From NCBI GenBank assembly GCA_036278935.1, contig DASUKA010000123.1, forward strand, positions 1 through 33,087: a DNA stretch of 33,087 bases. Reading direction: 5' to 3'. This DNA is from DASSNR01 sp036278935. Its GTDB lineage: Bacteria > Gemmatimonadota > Gemmatimonadetes > Gemmatimonadales > Gemmatimonadaceae. Positions 26,401 through 33,087 of this stretch are shown here, piece by piece; positions within the stretch are counted from its first letter, which is position 1, and each line of letters begins with the position of its first letter. The translations under genes were made by a program, and so were the position numbers. Below the pieces are notes generated by a model. That model searched no databases. It was not told where the DNA came from and saw nothing but the letters and a program-made list of their open reading frames with translations.

Positions 26401-26718
26401 GTCGGAAGGGGCGGCCGCGATGGCGCCCACCGACGACACGTCCTTCACGGAATCGAAGACGGGCACCCAAGTGATGCCGGCATTGGCGGTCTTCCACACG
26501 CCGCCGGCGGGCAGGCCGGCGTAGAAGACCCCCGGCTGACCAATGGCGCCGGTGACGGCGGCGATGCGTCCGCCGCGGAAGGGGCCGACATTGCGCCAGA
26601 CCAGGCCGGCGTAGAGTGCGGGTGGAACGGGCGGCTGCGTGGTGGGGCGCGGCGCGACAAAGCCGGCGAACGCGACCAGGGCAGCGCTCAGCCAGCGGAG
26701 AGAGAGCACGGACGTCAT
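23482..26718 (-). CDS. Secreted VPS10/sortilin-like Asp-box propeller protein
   Basis: A 1078-aa exported protein. The signal peptide covers about 1-25 (LSLRWLSAALVAFAGFVAP). The body contains about ten Asp-box motifs of the form S/T-x-D-x-G-x-T-W, including YKSTDAGQTWQ, YRSSDGGASWTK, YKSTDEGLTWHE, YRSDDGGTSWRQ, TTDGGVHWTK, TRDNGKTWSN and RTHDYGKTWTK, which build large beta-propellers like sortilin, sialidases and xyloglucanases. A C-terminal region (from about 780) has a beta-sandwich-like part (GVYTLKLTVDGRSYTQ) and a helical end. No catalytic motif identifies a glycosidase; relatives are often mislabelled as such. The open frame reaches 27225, but ATG 26718 begins the signal peptide. Single-gene unit, divergent from Uma2. 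Confidence 0.9.
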   Translation of the reverse strand: MTSVLSLRWLSAALVAFAGFVAPRPTTQPPVPPALYAGLVWRNVGPFRGGRIAAVTGAIGQPGVFYAGLPAGGVWKTANAGITWVPVFDSVKDVSSVGAIAAAPSDPNMIYAGMGDMITGGAINEGNGVYKSTDAGQTWQHMGLDASKQIPSILVDPHDPNLVMVAAMGNIHQKGGMRGVYRSSDGGASWTKTLGVDDEVGIEKLARAFDVPNVIFATTMRHYSAPRTTGSAFYRRTAPQSGPTGTALYKSTDEGLTWHEITGGGLPRLAGRTSVAVAMHTNAQRVFVISNSGLYRSDDGGTSWRQMDSTDTRIRNGQGGYNCGVYVDPQNPDIVYTINTSSYKSTDGGNTFTGFKGAPGGDDPQQMWIDPTNGKRIFLGLDQGAAISLDGGLTWSPWYNQPMEQVYHLSTDNSYPYWIYATQQDAGAIRTRSRGDLGEITPLDWSPVPGWEWGTIVPDPLHPDTVYASGSGIVKISYPSQQWINVSPSVDPKLDLRATSNNPIVFTPWNKHELLAGFQYLMATTDGGVHWTKLSPDLGVPKGGAPVMAASDAAARRRAPRGGSIETISASTVAPGTIWVGTNNGLIHVTRDNGKTWSNVTIPKLPNPTRADISTIDASHTNAATAYVAVDYHTTGDYAPYLYRTHDYGKTWTKIVSGLPTDEPGGSFARVIRADTKKAGLLFAGTESGLYVSFDDGDQWQSLMLNLPTTSYRDITIHGNDLVAGTYGRGIWILDNYAVLRQVTPAIAREPAHLFKPADAIRVRRNVNSDTPFPPEVPHALNPPVGAIIYYSLGAAPSGDITLDVLDASGHVVRHMSSAPIKPVPEAAHPPEPNFWLATPRPMPTDVGTNRVHWDLRYDSPPAFSHTFEINATPGLTPASPQGPVALPGVYTLKLTVDGRSYTQTVTVRNDPRVVVSHAALAAQHALEMKLYSGISAAWTDYHQVAALRAAVEKEAGASAPADVARAAAAFEAKLDTVGGNPEGRRGFRRRGGPPAPPNFVGVNGALVRQLEAQDNADMAPTGAMLAAATSTCHELHSAQASWKHIETSDLATLDAALAKGGLPKIPASAPTKAPPGC

Positions 26719-26946
26719 GGACGACCAACCTCGCGACGAAGAATGTGGTGCCAGAGTATGTGCGGGTGACGCGAGGAAGGGCAAGCGGGCGCGGAAGGAC
26801 GGGATTCCCGGGGGGGCGCGGCATACCCATTCGCAACAAAACGATGGTGGTTTTTCCCCGTCACGATGCGACGTTGATCTTATATCGCAACCCGTTTCCG
26901 CAACTGCGAGGTACGCCGCCATGTCCCAGAATCCAATCAGGTGCCC

Positions 26947-27504
26947 ATGACATCCGAAGAGCTCGAAATGCTCTATATCCCCGGGAAACGGACCGAGCTG
27001 CTGCGCGGGCAGCTGGTGGTGCGCGAGCCGCCAGGTACCGAGCACGGGAGAATCTCCGCCAGCCTGGCGTACTTCATCATCGCGTACGTGAGGCAGCACG
27101 GCCTGGGCGAGGTCTTTGCCCAGGACACGGGGTTCAAGATCGAGTCTGGTCCAGACACGGTCCGCGCTCCGGATGTGGCATTTCTCGCGCGCGATCGCGC
27201 GGGGCAGGTCCCTCGGCGCGGACATGCGCCGGTTGCGCCCGACCTGATCGTGGAGATCGTCTCGCCCGGCGACGCGCCGAGCGAGGTGCTGGCGAAAGTC
27301 GCCGCGTGGCTGGGCGCTGGCGTGCGCCTGGCGCTCCGCCCCGCGCTCGTCCGTGCCCGTCGGGGATGCGGCGCCCTCTCCTGCTCAGCATGGAGAGGAC
27401 GCCGCCAGCATTACCTCACGGATTCTTCACGAGGAGCGCGGCGCCACCCAGTGTGCTTCCGACGATCGCGAACACGCTCGTGCCTCCCGGGGCGAGCCCG
27501 ATGA
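26947..27504 (+). CDS. Uma2-family (DUF820) endonuclease with degenerate C terminus
   Basis: The first 125 residues fit the Uma2 PD-(D/E)xK-like fold: MTSEELEMLYIPGKRTELLR, GQLVVREPPGTEHGRISASL, QDTGFKIESGPDTVRAPDVA and PDLIVEIVSPGDAPSEVLAK. After WLGAGVRL the family normally continues with a VW-VDP strand and ends near LPGF. Here the frame becomes Arg/Ala/Cys-rich and runs 89 nt into the convergent lipoprotein gene. Family-like scraps (GED, then LPHGFF) seem to occur in other frames near 27393-27425. I infer a frameshift or small deletion near 27325. A GTG at 26941 is an alternative start. The family is probably linked to transposon or foreign-DNA processing. Activity is doubtful. Confidence 0.6.
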   Translation: MTSEELEMLYIPGKRTELLRGQLVVREPPGTEHGRISASLAYFIIAYVRQHGLGEVFAQDTGFKIESGPDTVRAPDVAFLARDRAGQVPRRGHAPVAPDLIVEIVSPGDAPSEVLAKVAAWLGAGVRLALRPALVRARRGCGALSCSAWRGRRQHYLTDSSRGARRHPVCFRRSRTRSCLPGRAR

Positions 27505-28681
27505 CCACGCCATCGCTCGACACGTGAGCTCGTGTCGAATCGCTCACCGCCCAGGCAAAGGGTGCGTGCGACACCATCTGTCCCTGCGCGTTGTACGCCG
27601 CAGCCGTGAAGCTGACGGAATCGCCCACCACCACCTGTGCGCTGTCGGGTGTGACGACGATCCGCGCGATGGTACCGCTGCCCGTTGTGTCGTTCTGGGT
27701 GGTATCCGTCTGCGTCGTGTCAGGCGGAGACGTCTGCGACGTGTCGCTCTGCGTGGTGTCGCTCCGGGTCGAATCGACCAGGGAGCTGTCCGGGGGCGTG
27801 GTGTTGCAGACCGACGAGCACAATTGCGACACGAGATGCACGCCGCCGAGCGTCTGGCCCGCGGTGATGGTGATGGAGTCCGCCGTGGCTTGATAGGGCT
27901 CCAAGGGCTCCGGCTCGAACTTGAGCGCGTAGCTTCCGGGGAGCAGATAGGCGATGCTGAAGCTCCCATCGTCCGCCGTGCGCGCGGTCGCGAGCAGCGC
28001 TCCGCCGCTGGTGAAGCTGCCGAACTCGGGGGTGGAGCTGTAGACGCCGAGCGTGGCCTGCGCGAGGGGGTGGCCATTGCTGCCCACCAGGGTGCCCGTT
28101 ACGGCTCCCGTGGCATCTTTCTCCACGGCCCGCAGCACGGGGCTGAATACAAACGTGTTCCGCGTGCCGTACCAGAGGAAGCTGCGCCCTACGTCGAAGT
28201 CGATCACCACTGCGCCCCCCGCGTCGGCGATCCCGATGGGCTTCTCGATGAAGGCATTGAGTGTAGGATGGCCGGCGCTCGATTGCCAATCGATGTTCAT
28301 GATGGCGCCGTTATTGGACATGATGTCCGAGGAGTCGGTGTTGAGTACCACACGCACGGCGCCGTATTGGCCGGGCGGCACGTTGGCGGAGTCGAGGAGC
28401 AGCGCGTTGCCGTTCTGCAGGTCGAGGAGGTTGACGCGCTGATGGGGTGTGGCCACTGTGATCCAGCCGTTGGCAGTCGTGGTATCGAGCGTGGCTCTGA
28501 TGGAAATGCTGTCGATATAGACATCCACGCGCGCCACGCTGTCATACGGGAACGGATCATCGGTGACAAACACCCGGGTGGGGTGGGCGGCGACCTGGCC
28601 GAGGCCGGTCACGTCGCTCTGATAGCAGGCGACGGCGGCAACGGCGGTCGCGACGGCCGCGAGGATCATGACGCGCTTCAT
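27416..28681 (-). CDS. DUF4382 lipoprotein with Ig-like C terminus
   Basis: A 421-aa exported protein. MKRVMILAAVATAVAAVACY is a lipoprotein signal. Residues about 30-180 match DUF4382 (ARVDVYIDSISIRATLDTT, VNLLDLQNGNALLLDSANVP, PGQYGAVRVVLNTDSSDIM). A carboxypeptidase-regulatory-like fold follows (GAVTGTLVGSNGHPLAQATL, GSFSIAYLLPGSYALKFEPE). A low-complexity linker of DTTQ/SDT repeats (about 295-335) leads to a BIG2-like domain (RIVVTPDSAQVVVGDSVSFT). The modules suggest a surface-exposed adhesive or ligand-binding lipoprotein. Its promoter region is shared with the divergent sigma-factor operon, which may link their expression. Confidence 0.83.
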   Translation of the reverse strand: MKRVMILAAVATAVAAVACYQSDVTGLGQVAAHPTRVFVTDDPFPYDSVARVDVYIDSISIRATLDTTTANGWITVATPHQRVNLLDLQNGNALLLDSANVPPGQYGAVRVVLNTDSSDIMSNNGAIMNIDWQSSAGHPTLNAFIEKPIGIADAGGAVVIDFDVGRSFLWYGTRNTFVFSPVLRAVEKDATGAVTGTLVGSNGHPLAQATLGVYSSTPEFGSFTSGGALLATARTADDGSFSIAYLLPGSYALKFEPEPLEPYQATADSITITAGQTLGGVHLVSQLCSSVCNTTPPDSSLVDSTRSDTTQSDTSQTSPPDTTQTDTTQNDTTGSGTIARIVVTPDSAQVVVGDSVSFTAAAYNAQGQMVSHAPFAWAVSDSTRAHVSSDGVVIGLAPGGTSVFAIVGSTLGGAALLVKNP

Positions 28682-28762
28682 GGAACGGTCCGGGGCTGGA
28701 GTGTGGCTCGAAGTGCAGCGGCTTCTGTGGACGGAGACCCCGTCAGCACGTGCGGTGGTCAC

Positions 28763-28779
28763 ATGCACCAGCGGTGCAT
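28763..28779. promoter_or_regulatory. Palindrome upstream of the sigma-factor operon
   Basis: ATGCACC-agc-GGTGCAT, a perfect 7-bp dyad with a 3-nt centre, lies in the 186-bp region between the divergent DUF4382 and sigma genes, 88 nt upstream of the sigma start. It is an operator-like candidate for either gene. I could not pick out a convincing -35/-10 pair beside it. Confidence 0.35.
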
Positions 28780-28867
28780 CGCGGCGGACATGGCGGCCCC
28801 GACGGCGGCGCGGCATCATCACCACTGCCCCTGTGACCATCCACCACACTCGCGGGGTCTCCTGATT

Positions 28868-29428
28868 GTGGAACTCGACGACGACGCCGAGCTGGTGCGC
28901 CGGGTGATCGCCGGCGATACGGCGGCCTATGCCGGGCTCGTGGCGCGCTACCGCCCACGCCTGGCGCGCTATGCCGCGCACATGCTGGGCAATCGCGCCG
29001 ACGGCGAGGAAGCATTGCAGGATGCGTTCGTGCGGGCGTTTCGCGCGATTCATCAATGCGACGACCCGTCGCGCTTCGGCGCCTGGCTCTTTCGCATTCT
29101 GGTCAACCGCTGTCGCACGGCGGGGGAGCGGCGCGACCGGCGCGAGCGCTGGGTGGTGACGGACGACCGGGCGCTTCACTCGGCAGTATACGAGCCGCCG
29201 GACGAGCTGACGGGGTGGCGCGGGGAGATTCTCTGGGCGCTGGGCCGGCTGGAGCCGGAGCAGCGCGAGGCGTTCCTCCTCAAGCACGTGGAGGATCGCG
29301 GGTACGCTGAGATGGCGGAGCTGACCGGTGCCGGCATCTCGGCGCTCAAGATGCGCGTGAAGCGGGCATGCGAGCACCTGCGCGAGCTGCTCGAGGAGGA
29401 ATACAGTGGCGAACAACATGGCGGATGA
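28868..29428 (+). CDS. ECF RNA polymerase sigma factor
   Basis: A 186-aa sigma factor. Region 2 reads YAGLVARYRPRLARYAAHML and DGEEALQDAFVRAFRAIHQ with FGAWLFRILVNRCR; region 4 reads LWALGRLEPEQREAFLLKHV, GYAEMAELTGAGISALKMRV and KRACEHLRELLEE. The start is most likely the GTG at 28868 (VELDDDAELVRRVIAGD); the long upstream open frame is antisense to the lipoprotein and not coding. No strong ribosome site is seen. It is the first gene of a four-gene operon and overlaps the next by 23 bp, where a GAGGAGG inside its 3' end serves as the next ribosome site. The next gene takes the usual place of an anti-sigma factor. Confidence 0.9.
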   Translation: MELDDDAELVRRVIAGDTAAYAGLVARYRPRLARYAAHMLGNRADGEEALQDAFVRAFRAIHQCDDPSRFGAWLFRILVNRCRTAGERRDRRERWVVTDDRALHSAVYEPPDELTGWRGEILWALGRLEPEQREAFLLKHVEDRGYAEMAELTGAGISALKMRVKRACEHLRELLEEEYSGEQHGG

Positions 29429-30062
29429 CCTGATCGGCCGCGTGGTCGAGGAGCTGCGGCGCCAGGTGCCGACGAGCGCCGACTTCGACGCGTGCGTGAT
29501 GGCGCGGGTGCAGGATACGCGCATACGCGGCGAAGAAGTGCAGGACGCATCTCCCGCGCGCCTGGACTGGCTGGCCGCGGCGTGGAGCTGGCTGCGCCGG
29601 CCGCGCACGCTGCGGGTGTCTCCGCTCGGCGCCCTGGGCGTGGTGGCCGCGGCGGTGTTGTTGCTGGTGGCCGGGCGCGTACTCGCGGGCCGCACGGCCG
29701 CGGGATCACGCGCAGTGGCCGCCGCGCCTGCCGCGCGCGGCACCGCGCCGATCACCACCGCGGCCAGCCATGGCGGCCTGGAGATGGTGCGGTTCGTTCT
29801 CCTGGCGCCGCGCGCGCACAGCGTCGCGGTGGCGGGCGACTTCAACAACTGGCGCGTGGGGCGCACCATGATGCGACGGAGCTCGGCTGCCGGGCTCTGG
29901 ACGGTGGATGTGCCACTGCGTCCGGGGCGCTACACCTACACCTTCGTGGTGGATGGCACGCGGTGGGTGCCCGACCCTGTCGCGCCGCGCGAGATCGCGG
30001 ATGACTTCGGCGCGCCCAGCTCGGTGCTGGCCGTGCCGGCCCGGGAAGGGGGGGGCGCATGA
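29406..30062 (+). CDS. Single-pass membrane protein with glycogen-binding-like domain, possible anti-sigma
   Basis: A 218-aa protein starting at GTG 29406 with GAGGAGG 6 nt upstream; ATG 29418 is an alternative. An N-terminal cytoplasmic part of about 70 residues (DDLIGRVVEELRRQVPTSAD) is followed by one membrane helix (LGALGVVAAAVLLLVAGRVL) and an external domain that matches the CBM48/AMPK glycogen-binding fold: VRFVLLAPRAHSVAVAGDFN, NWRVGRTMMRR, LWTVDVPLRPGRYTYTFVVD. The GDFNNW Trp typical of glucan contact is present. Gene order and topology fit an anti-sigma factor, but the zinc anti-sigma motif HxxxCxxC is absent, so that role is inference. Confidence 0.8.
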   Translation: MANNMADDLIGRVVEELRRQVPTSADFDACVMARVQDTRIRGEEVQDASPARLDWLAAAWSWLRRPRTLRVSPLGALGVVAAAVLLLVAGRVLAGRTAAGSRAVAAAPAARGTAPITTAASHGGLEMVRFVLLAPRAHSVAVAGDFNNWRVGRTMMRRSSAAGLWTVDVPLRPGRYTYTFVVDGTRWVPDPVAPREIADDFGAPSSVLAVPAREGGGA

Positions 30063-30715
30063 GATACCGGCTCGGTGCCGCACTGCTCGGTCTTGTACTC
30101 GTGGCCGCGCCGCTCCTGGCGCAACAGGAAGCCCGGCTGGATGGACGCGTGGACGCGGCCACGCGTGCGCGGCTCACGGTGGTGCTGGACTCGGCCCACG
30201 CCGCGGGATTGCCGGCGGACCCGCTCGTGAACAAGGCGCTGGAGGGGGCGAGCAAGGGGGCGACGGGCGATCGGATCGTGGCGGCCGTGCGGCGACTGGC
30301 GGCTGACATGACGCGGGCGCGTACCGCACTCGGCGCCGCGTCCACCGCCGAGCTGGTTGCCGGCGCGGCCGCGATCCATGGCGGGGCCGATCCGGCGTTG
30401 TTGAACCGGCTGCGCACGCAGCGGCCCGGCGCATCGCTGGAAGTCGCGCTGGCGGTGCTCACCGATCTCATGGCGCGCGGCGTGCCGGCGGACACCGCCA
30501 CGCGCGCCGTCGTGGCGCTGGTGGGTACCAGGGCACGCGATGCGGAACTGGTGGCCTTCCGCCGGAATGTGGAGGAGGACATCGCGCTCGGTGCGCCCGC
30601 CGCGGCCGCTACGGTCGTGCGCCTTCCCGCCAGCGCCATGATCGTCTTCGCGCAGCCGGGCGTGATCGGCAGCTCGCCGTCACTGCATCAGGCCGCGGCG
30701 CCGCGGCGCCCCTGA
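30059..30715 (+). CDS. Secreted helical protein of unknown function
   Basis: A 218-aa protein coupled to the preceding gene by an ATGA overlap. Signal peptide MRYRLGAALLGLVLVAAPLLAQ with cleavage near Ala-Gln. The mature part is Ala/Arg-rich and predicted helical, with repeating units such as ARLTVVLDSAHAAGLPADPL, VNKALEGASKGATGDRIVAA and LEVALAVLTDLMARGVPADT, which look like two or three related helical hairpins (the phrase AGLPADP / RGVPADT recurs). I do not recognise a family. The operon context suggests a periplasmic partner for the membrane protein upstream or the barrel downstream. Confidence 0.75.
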   Translation: MRYRLGAALLGLVLVAAPLLAQQEARLDGRVDAATRARLTVVLDSAHAAGLPADPLVNKALEGASKGATGDRIVAAVRRLAADMTRARTALGAASTAELVAGAAAIHGGADPALLNRLRTQRPGASLEVALAVLTDLMARGVPADTATRAVVALVGTRARDAELVAFRRNVEEDIALGAPAAAATVVRLPASAMIVFAQPGVIGSSPSLHQAAAPRRP

Positions 30716-30721
30716 CCGCAT

Positions 30722-31948
30722 GTGCGCGTGAGATGCGCGGGAGCGCGGCTGGCCGTCGCGCTCGGAGTGGCGAGCATCCTCGCCGCTCCGGCTCTTTGCG
30801 CGCAGACCTACCTGGGCGTCGATGTCAGCGGCGCCACCGTGCATTACGACGGATTCCTCTCATCGGGGGCGCTGAGCGTGTCGCCCTCCTTGCTGCTGGT
30901 GGGCTCGGGCGGAACGCTCGCCGCCCAGGCGACGCTGCTCCGCTTTCAGAGCGGTCACACGAGCGTGCAGGGGGTGCTCGCCGGCGCCACGTATCTGCGC
31001 CTGGGTGATCGGCTGCTCGCGGAGCTCTCCGGCGAGGGGGGGTCGAGCAGCTACCGCAGTTTCTCACCATTTGTGCACGGGATGGCGCAATTCCGCCTGC
31101 ACCTGCTCACGAGCCGCAGCACCGGTGTCTGGGCGGCGGGCGAGGGTGGGGAAGTGCGCTACCAGGACGTGCGGCGCGGGCTCTGGACCAGCTCGGCCGG
31201 CGGGTGGATGCGTGTGCGCCCCGCGCTCCTCTCCGCGGCGGTATCGCATGCGGACGTGGGGGACACCACGTACACGGACGTGCAGGGGAATCTGCTCATC
31301 GAGCGCGGCCCGCTGCAGCTTACCGGCGACGCGGGCGTGCGCGCATGGAGCGTTGGCGCGGGGCGTGGCGTGTACGGCGAAGTGGGCGCCACCTGGTGGA
31401 TGACAGACCATCTGGCGCTCACGGCGAGCGGCGGTCGCTACCCGGCGGATCCGCTACGCGGCACGATCGCTGGGCGGTACGTGGCACTCGGAGTGCGCAT
31501 TGGCAGGCGCATCCCCTCGCCGCTCGGCGCGCGCGCTACGCATGCCGGCAGCTCCGACGTGCCGCTGGATCCACCGGCCCCCACCACCCGCACGGCCGTC
31601 GCCGAGGGCGGCACCGGCGAAGCAATCGGCACCGGAATGGCCCCGGCGGTCGCGCACTTCGACGTGAACGAGGCACCCGAACGGGGCGACCGCATGCAGC
31701 TGCTGCACGTGGTGGCGCCGGCTGCGCGCGCTGTGGAGGTGATGGGCGACTTCACCGAGTGGCGCCCGGTGGCGCTGACGGCAACCGGCGGCGGGGCGTG
31801 GGAGGTTGCGCTGCCGATCGCGCCGGGAATTCACCGGGTGAACATCCGCGTGAACGGCGGGGCGTGGGTTGCCCCGCCGGGGTTGGCCGTTGCCTCCGAT
31901 GACTTTGGCGGAGTGGTGGGGCTGCTGCCGATCGGCAACGGACCGTGA
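30722..31948 (+). CDS. Probable outer-membrane barrel with C-terminal glycogen-binding-like domain
   Basis: A 408-aa exported protein beginning at GTG 30722 (or 30728), 6 nt after the preceding stop. Signal peptide about 1-27 (AVALGVASILAAPALCAQ). Residues about 30-265 are alternating beta strands with aromatic ends (TYLGVDVSGATVHYDGF, GVYGEVGATWWMTDHLALTA, GRYVALGVRIGRR), as in outer-membrane barrels. A Pro/Thr linker leads to a domain homologous in pattern to the one at 29406: LLHVVAPAARAVEVMGDFTE, WRPVALTATG, WEVALPIAPGIHRVNIRVNG, ending in SDDFGG. It may sit in the outer membrane and bind a glucan or another envelope polymer; the ligand is inferred from fold alone. Confidence 0.78.
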   Translation: MRVRCAGARLAVALGVASILAAPALCAQTYLGVDVSGATVHYDGFLSSGALSVSPSLLLVGSGGTLAAQATLLRFQSGHTSVQGVLAGATYLRLGDRLLAELSGEGGSSSYRSFSPFVHGMAQFRLHLLTSRSTGVWAAGEGGEVRYQDVRRGLWTSSAGGWMRVRPALLSAAVSHADVGDTTYTDVQGNLLIERGPLQLTGDAGVRAWSVGAGRGVYGEVGATWWMTDHLALTASGGRYPADPLRGTIAGRYVALGVRIGRRIPSPLGARATHAGSSDVPLDPPAPTTRTAVAEGGTGEAIGTGMAPAVAHFDVNEAPERGDRMQLLHVVAPAARAVEVMGDFTEWRPVALTATGGGAWEVALPIAPGIHRVNIRVNGGAWVAPPGLAVASDDFGGVVGLLPIGNGP

Positions 31949-31956
31949 GCTTCGCG

Positions 31957-31982
31957 GCGGGAGGCGCGTGCGTGCTTCCCGC
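31957..31982. terminator. Hairpin at the end of the sigma operon
   Basis: GCGGGA (31957-31962) and TCCCGC (31977-31982) around a 14-nt loop, between the convergent stops at 31948 and 32015. No T-run; a low-confidence bidirectional terminator. Confidence 0.25.
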
Positions 31983-32014
31983 TGCCCGCCCGCGCATCAC
32001 GCGCGACGTGGTCG

Positions 32015-32620
32015 TCAGTTGCTTGATGCCGCCTCCAGAACTACTGGAATGCGCACGGCGGCACGGTCCCACTCCACCACGAGATTCGCGCTCGAGGAGC
32101 CCGTGGACTCGAAGTGTTCCGTGAGCGCCTCCACCACGCTCGGCGTTTCGTGCATCGGGACGGTGCCGGATCCCACATCCGCGCGCTGCACCGTGCTGTC
32201 GATCGGGATGCCCCACCGCTGCGCCTGACTGTTGACGACGATGCGCCACTCGCGCTCGCCGGGCACTGCGTAGAGGGAATACCAGCCGGGTTGCACCGCG
32301 ACGCCCGCGATCCGCGCGCGTACCGGCACGTGGATGGTCGTGGCCTCGTTCGCGCCCATGCGCCACGGCTGTCCGTATGGCACCAGGCCGCCCATGATCT
32401 TCCGTCCCCGCTTCTGCGGGCTCCCATAGCACACCTTCACCGTGTTGCTTCCAAGCGTGACGGATGCGGAATCGAGCTTGCTCGGCCGCTTCGCCAGATT
32501 CGCGGGCGCGCCGCGGATCCAGCATGCGTCCGAGGCGCTCGCCTGCTGCGCGCCCGCTCCCGCGGCCGAGAGCGAGACGAGGCAGAGGAGTGCGCCGGCA
32601 TGTCGGACGACGTGATGCAT
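32015..32620 (-). CDS. DUF2911 secreted protein
   Basis: A 201-aa exported protein. Signal peptide MHHVVRHAGALLCLVSLSAA with cleavage near GAGAQQ. The body carries the DUF2911 signature: VTLGSNTVKVCYGSPQKRGR, KIMGGLVPYGQPWRMGANEA, TTIHVPVRARIAGVAVQPGW, YSLYAVPGEREWRIVVNSQ. The fold is a beta sandwich; the family is common in Bacteroidota and Gemmatimonadota and has no known activity. A GGAGA seven nt before the ATG supports the start. It lies 63 nt upstream, in transcription order, of the partial methyltransferase stop. Confidence 0.9.
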   Translation of the reverse strand: MHHVVRHAGALLCLVSLSAAGAGAQQASASDACWIRGAPANLAKRPSKLDSASVTLGSNTVKVCYGSPQKRGRKIMGGLVPYGQPWRMGANEATTIHVPVRARIAGVAVQPGWYSLYAVPGEREWRIVVNSQAQRWGIPIDSTVQRADVGSGTVPMHETPSVVEALTEHFESTGSSSANLVVEWDRAAVRIPVVLEAASSN

Positions 32621-32683
32621 GGTGGTATCTCCGGGTGAAAGAGATCAGAACGCTCTCACAATCGAATCACGCGCGCAAGCGAC

Positions 32684-33085
32684 TCATGCGACGCGAACGG
32701 GCTCCATCAGCACGAAGCCGGCGAACGTCCGAGGGTTCCCGCGCTTCGCGCGCGGCGTCAACACCGCCTTCAGCCCGAACGCCAGCGTCAAGAAGAACGG
32801 CAGGCGCATCGGACGCCCCAGCCGCTCTCCTTCGTCAACGAGATAGCGCGCCTCCGCGGCCTTCCATCCATGCTCGGCGAAGAATCCCGAGAAGTCCGCC
32901 GGCCAGAATCGGAAGGGCGCGTGCTTCAACTGCTTGATGGCGACATGTTTCCGGTACTTGTACGTGTCTGGCGAGAAGTAGTCGACAACCCAGTTGCGAA
33001 CGGCGGGCCGGGATGCAAGATCATTGGCCAGAGCGGCGACGTCTTCCGTGGTCAGGTACGGTATCACGCCTTCGGTGAGGACGAG
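32684..33085 (-). CDS. SAM-dependent methyltransferase, C-terminal part
   Basis: The C-terminal 133 residues of a class I methyltransferase of the leucine-carboxyl-methyltransferase/TIGR00027 type, cut by the window edge. Translating through the edge gives LVLTEGVIPYLTTEDVAALA, the strand-4/helix segment usual for this group (VLxEGxxxYLxxxxV), followed by FRFWPADFSGFFAEHGWKAA and EARYLVDEGERLGRP. The SAM-binding GxGxG loop is outside the window. The GTG at 33067 is an internal Val, not the start. The C terminus (LPFFLTLAFGLKAVLTPRAK) is hydrophobic. Substrate unknown. Confidence 0.8.
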   Translation of the reverse strand, partial: LVLTEGVIPYLTTEDVAALANDLASRPAVRNWVVDYFSPDTYKYRKHVAIKQLKHAPFRFWPADFSGFFAEHGWKAAEARYLVDEGERLGRPMRLPFFLTLAFGLKAVLTPRAKRGNPRTFAGFVLMEPVRVA

Positions 33086-33087
33086 GA

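Noticed and set aside
23317..26769. A 1150-codon open frame on the plus strand
   Set aside because: It lies entirely opposite the Asp-box gene and reads as His/Arg/Val-rich sequence without domains; it is an artefact of GC-rich codon bias.
27700..27790. Tandem DNA repeat
   Set aside because: The periodicity comes from a DTTQ/SDT-rich protein linker with varied codons; it is degenerate at the DNA level.
27353..28867. Long upstream extension of the sigma-factor frame
   Set aside because: Antisense to the DUF4382 lipoprotein and without domain content; sigma similarity begins at about 28868.

Overview
The window is high-GC DNA from what looks like a member of the Gemmatimonadota or a close relative. 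No marker gene is present, so this is inferred from gene content: an ADOP-type MacB/FtsX permease with its PadR regulator, a PknB-type kinase fused to a TolB-like propeller, a TPR kinase beside a TIGR02999-type ECF sigma factor, a VPS10/Asp-box secreted protein, DUF2911 and DUF4382 secreted proteins, and the style of a decayed TonB gene. No tRNA, rRNA, CRISPR array, IS element or phage gene was seen.

Layout. 1-114 is the 3' end of an unrecognised gene. 196-2304 (-) is a CopB-type metal P-type ATPase with a His-rich N terminus. 2549-2784 (+) is a decayed TonB gene. 2794-5981 (-) is an ADOP permease with its PadR regulator. 6141-6354 (+) is the wreck of a ribbon-helix-helix/PIN toxin-antitoxin pair. 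6432-7859 (-) is a secreted amidohydrolase lying between two related palindromes. 8160-8663 (-) is a DUF2383 four-helix protein. 9007-10033 (+) is a MarR regulator and a DoxX membrane protein that share an operator-like 12-mer. 10218-17867 holds two transmembrane Ser/Thr kinases, a di-heme peroxidase between them, and an ECF sigma factor convergent with the second kinase. 18184-23284 has an FMN reductase, an ankyrin protein, an SDR-AlkA operon (ATGA overlap) and a lipoprotein. 23482-26718 (-) is a large Asp-box protein. 26947-27504 (+) is a Uma2 nuclease with a damaged C terminus. 27416-28681 (-) is a DUF4382 lipoprotein. 28868-31948 (+) is a compact four-gene operon. 32015-33085 (-) has DUF2911 and a truncated methyltransferase.

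Two things stand out. First, the operon at 28868-31948 combines an ECF sigma factor, a single-pass membrane protein with an external CBM48/AMPK-type glycogen-binding-like domain, a secreted helical protein, and a probable envelope beta-barrel that ends in a second such domain. The gene order suggests a carbohydrate- or envelope-sensing sigma/anti-sigma system without the usual zinc anti-sigma motif. Second, four long imperfect palindromes from three sequence families lie 9-60 nt downstream of minus-strand stop codons. Two of them are diverged copies of one element whose differences are mostly compensated across the stem.
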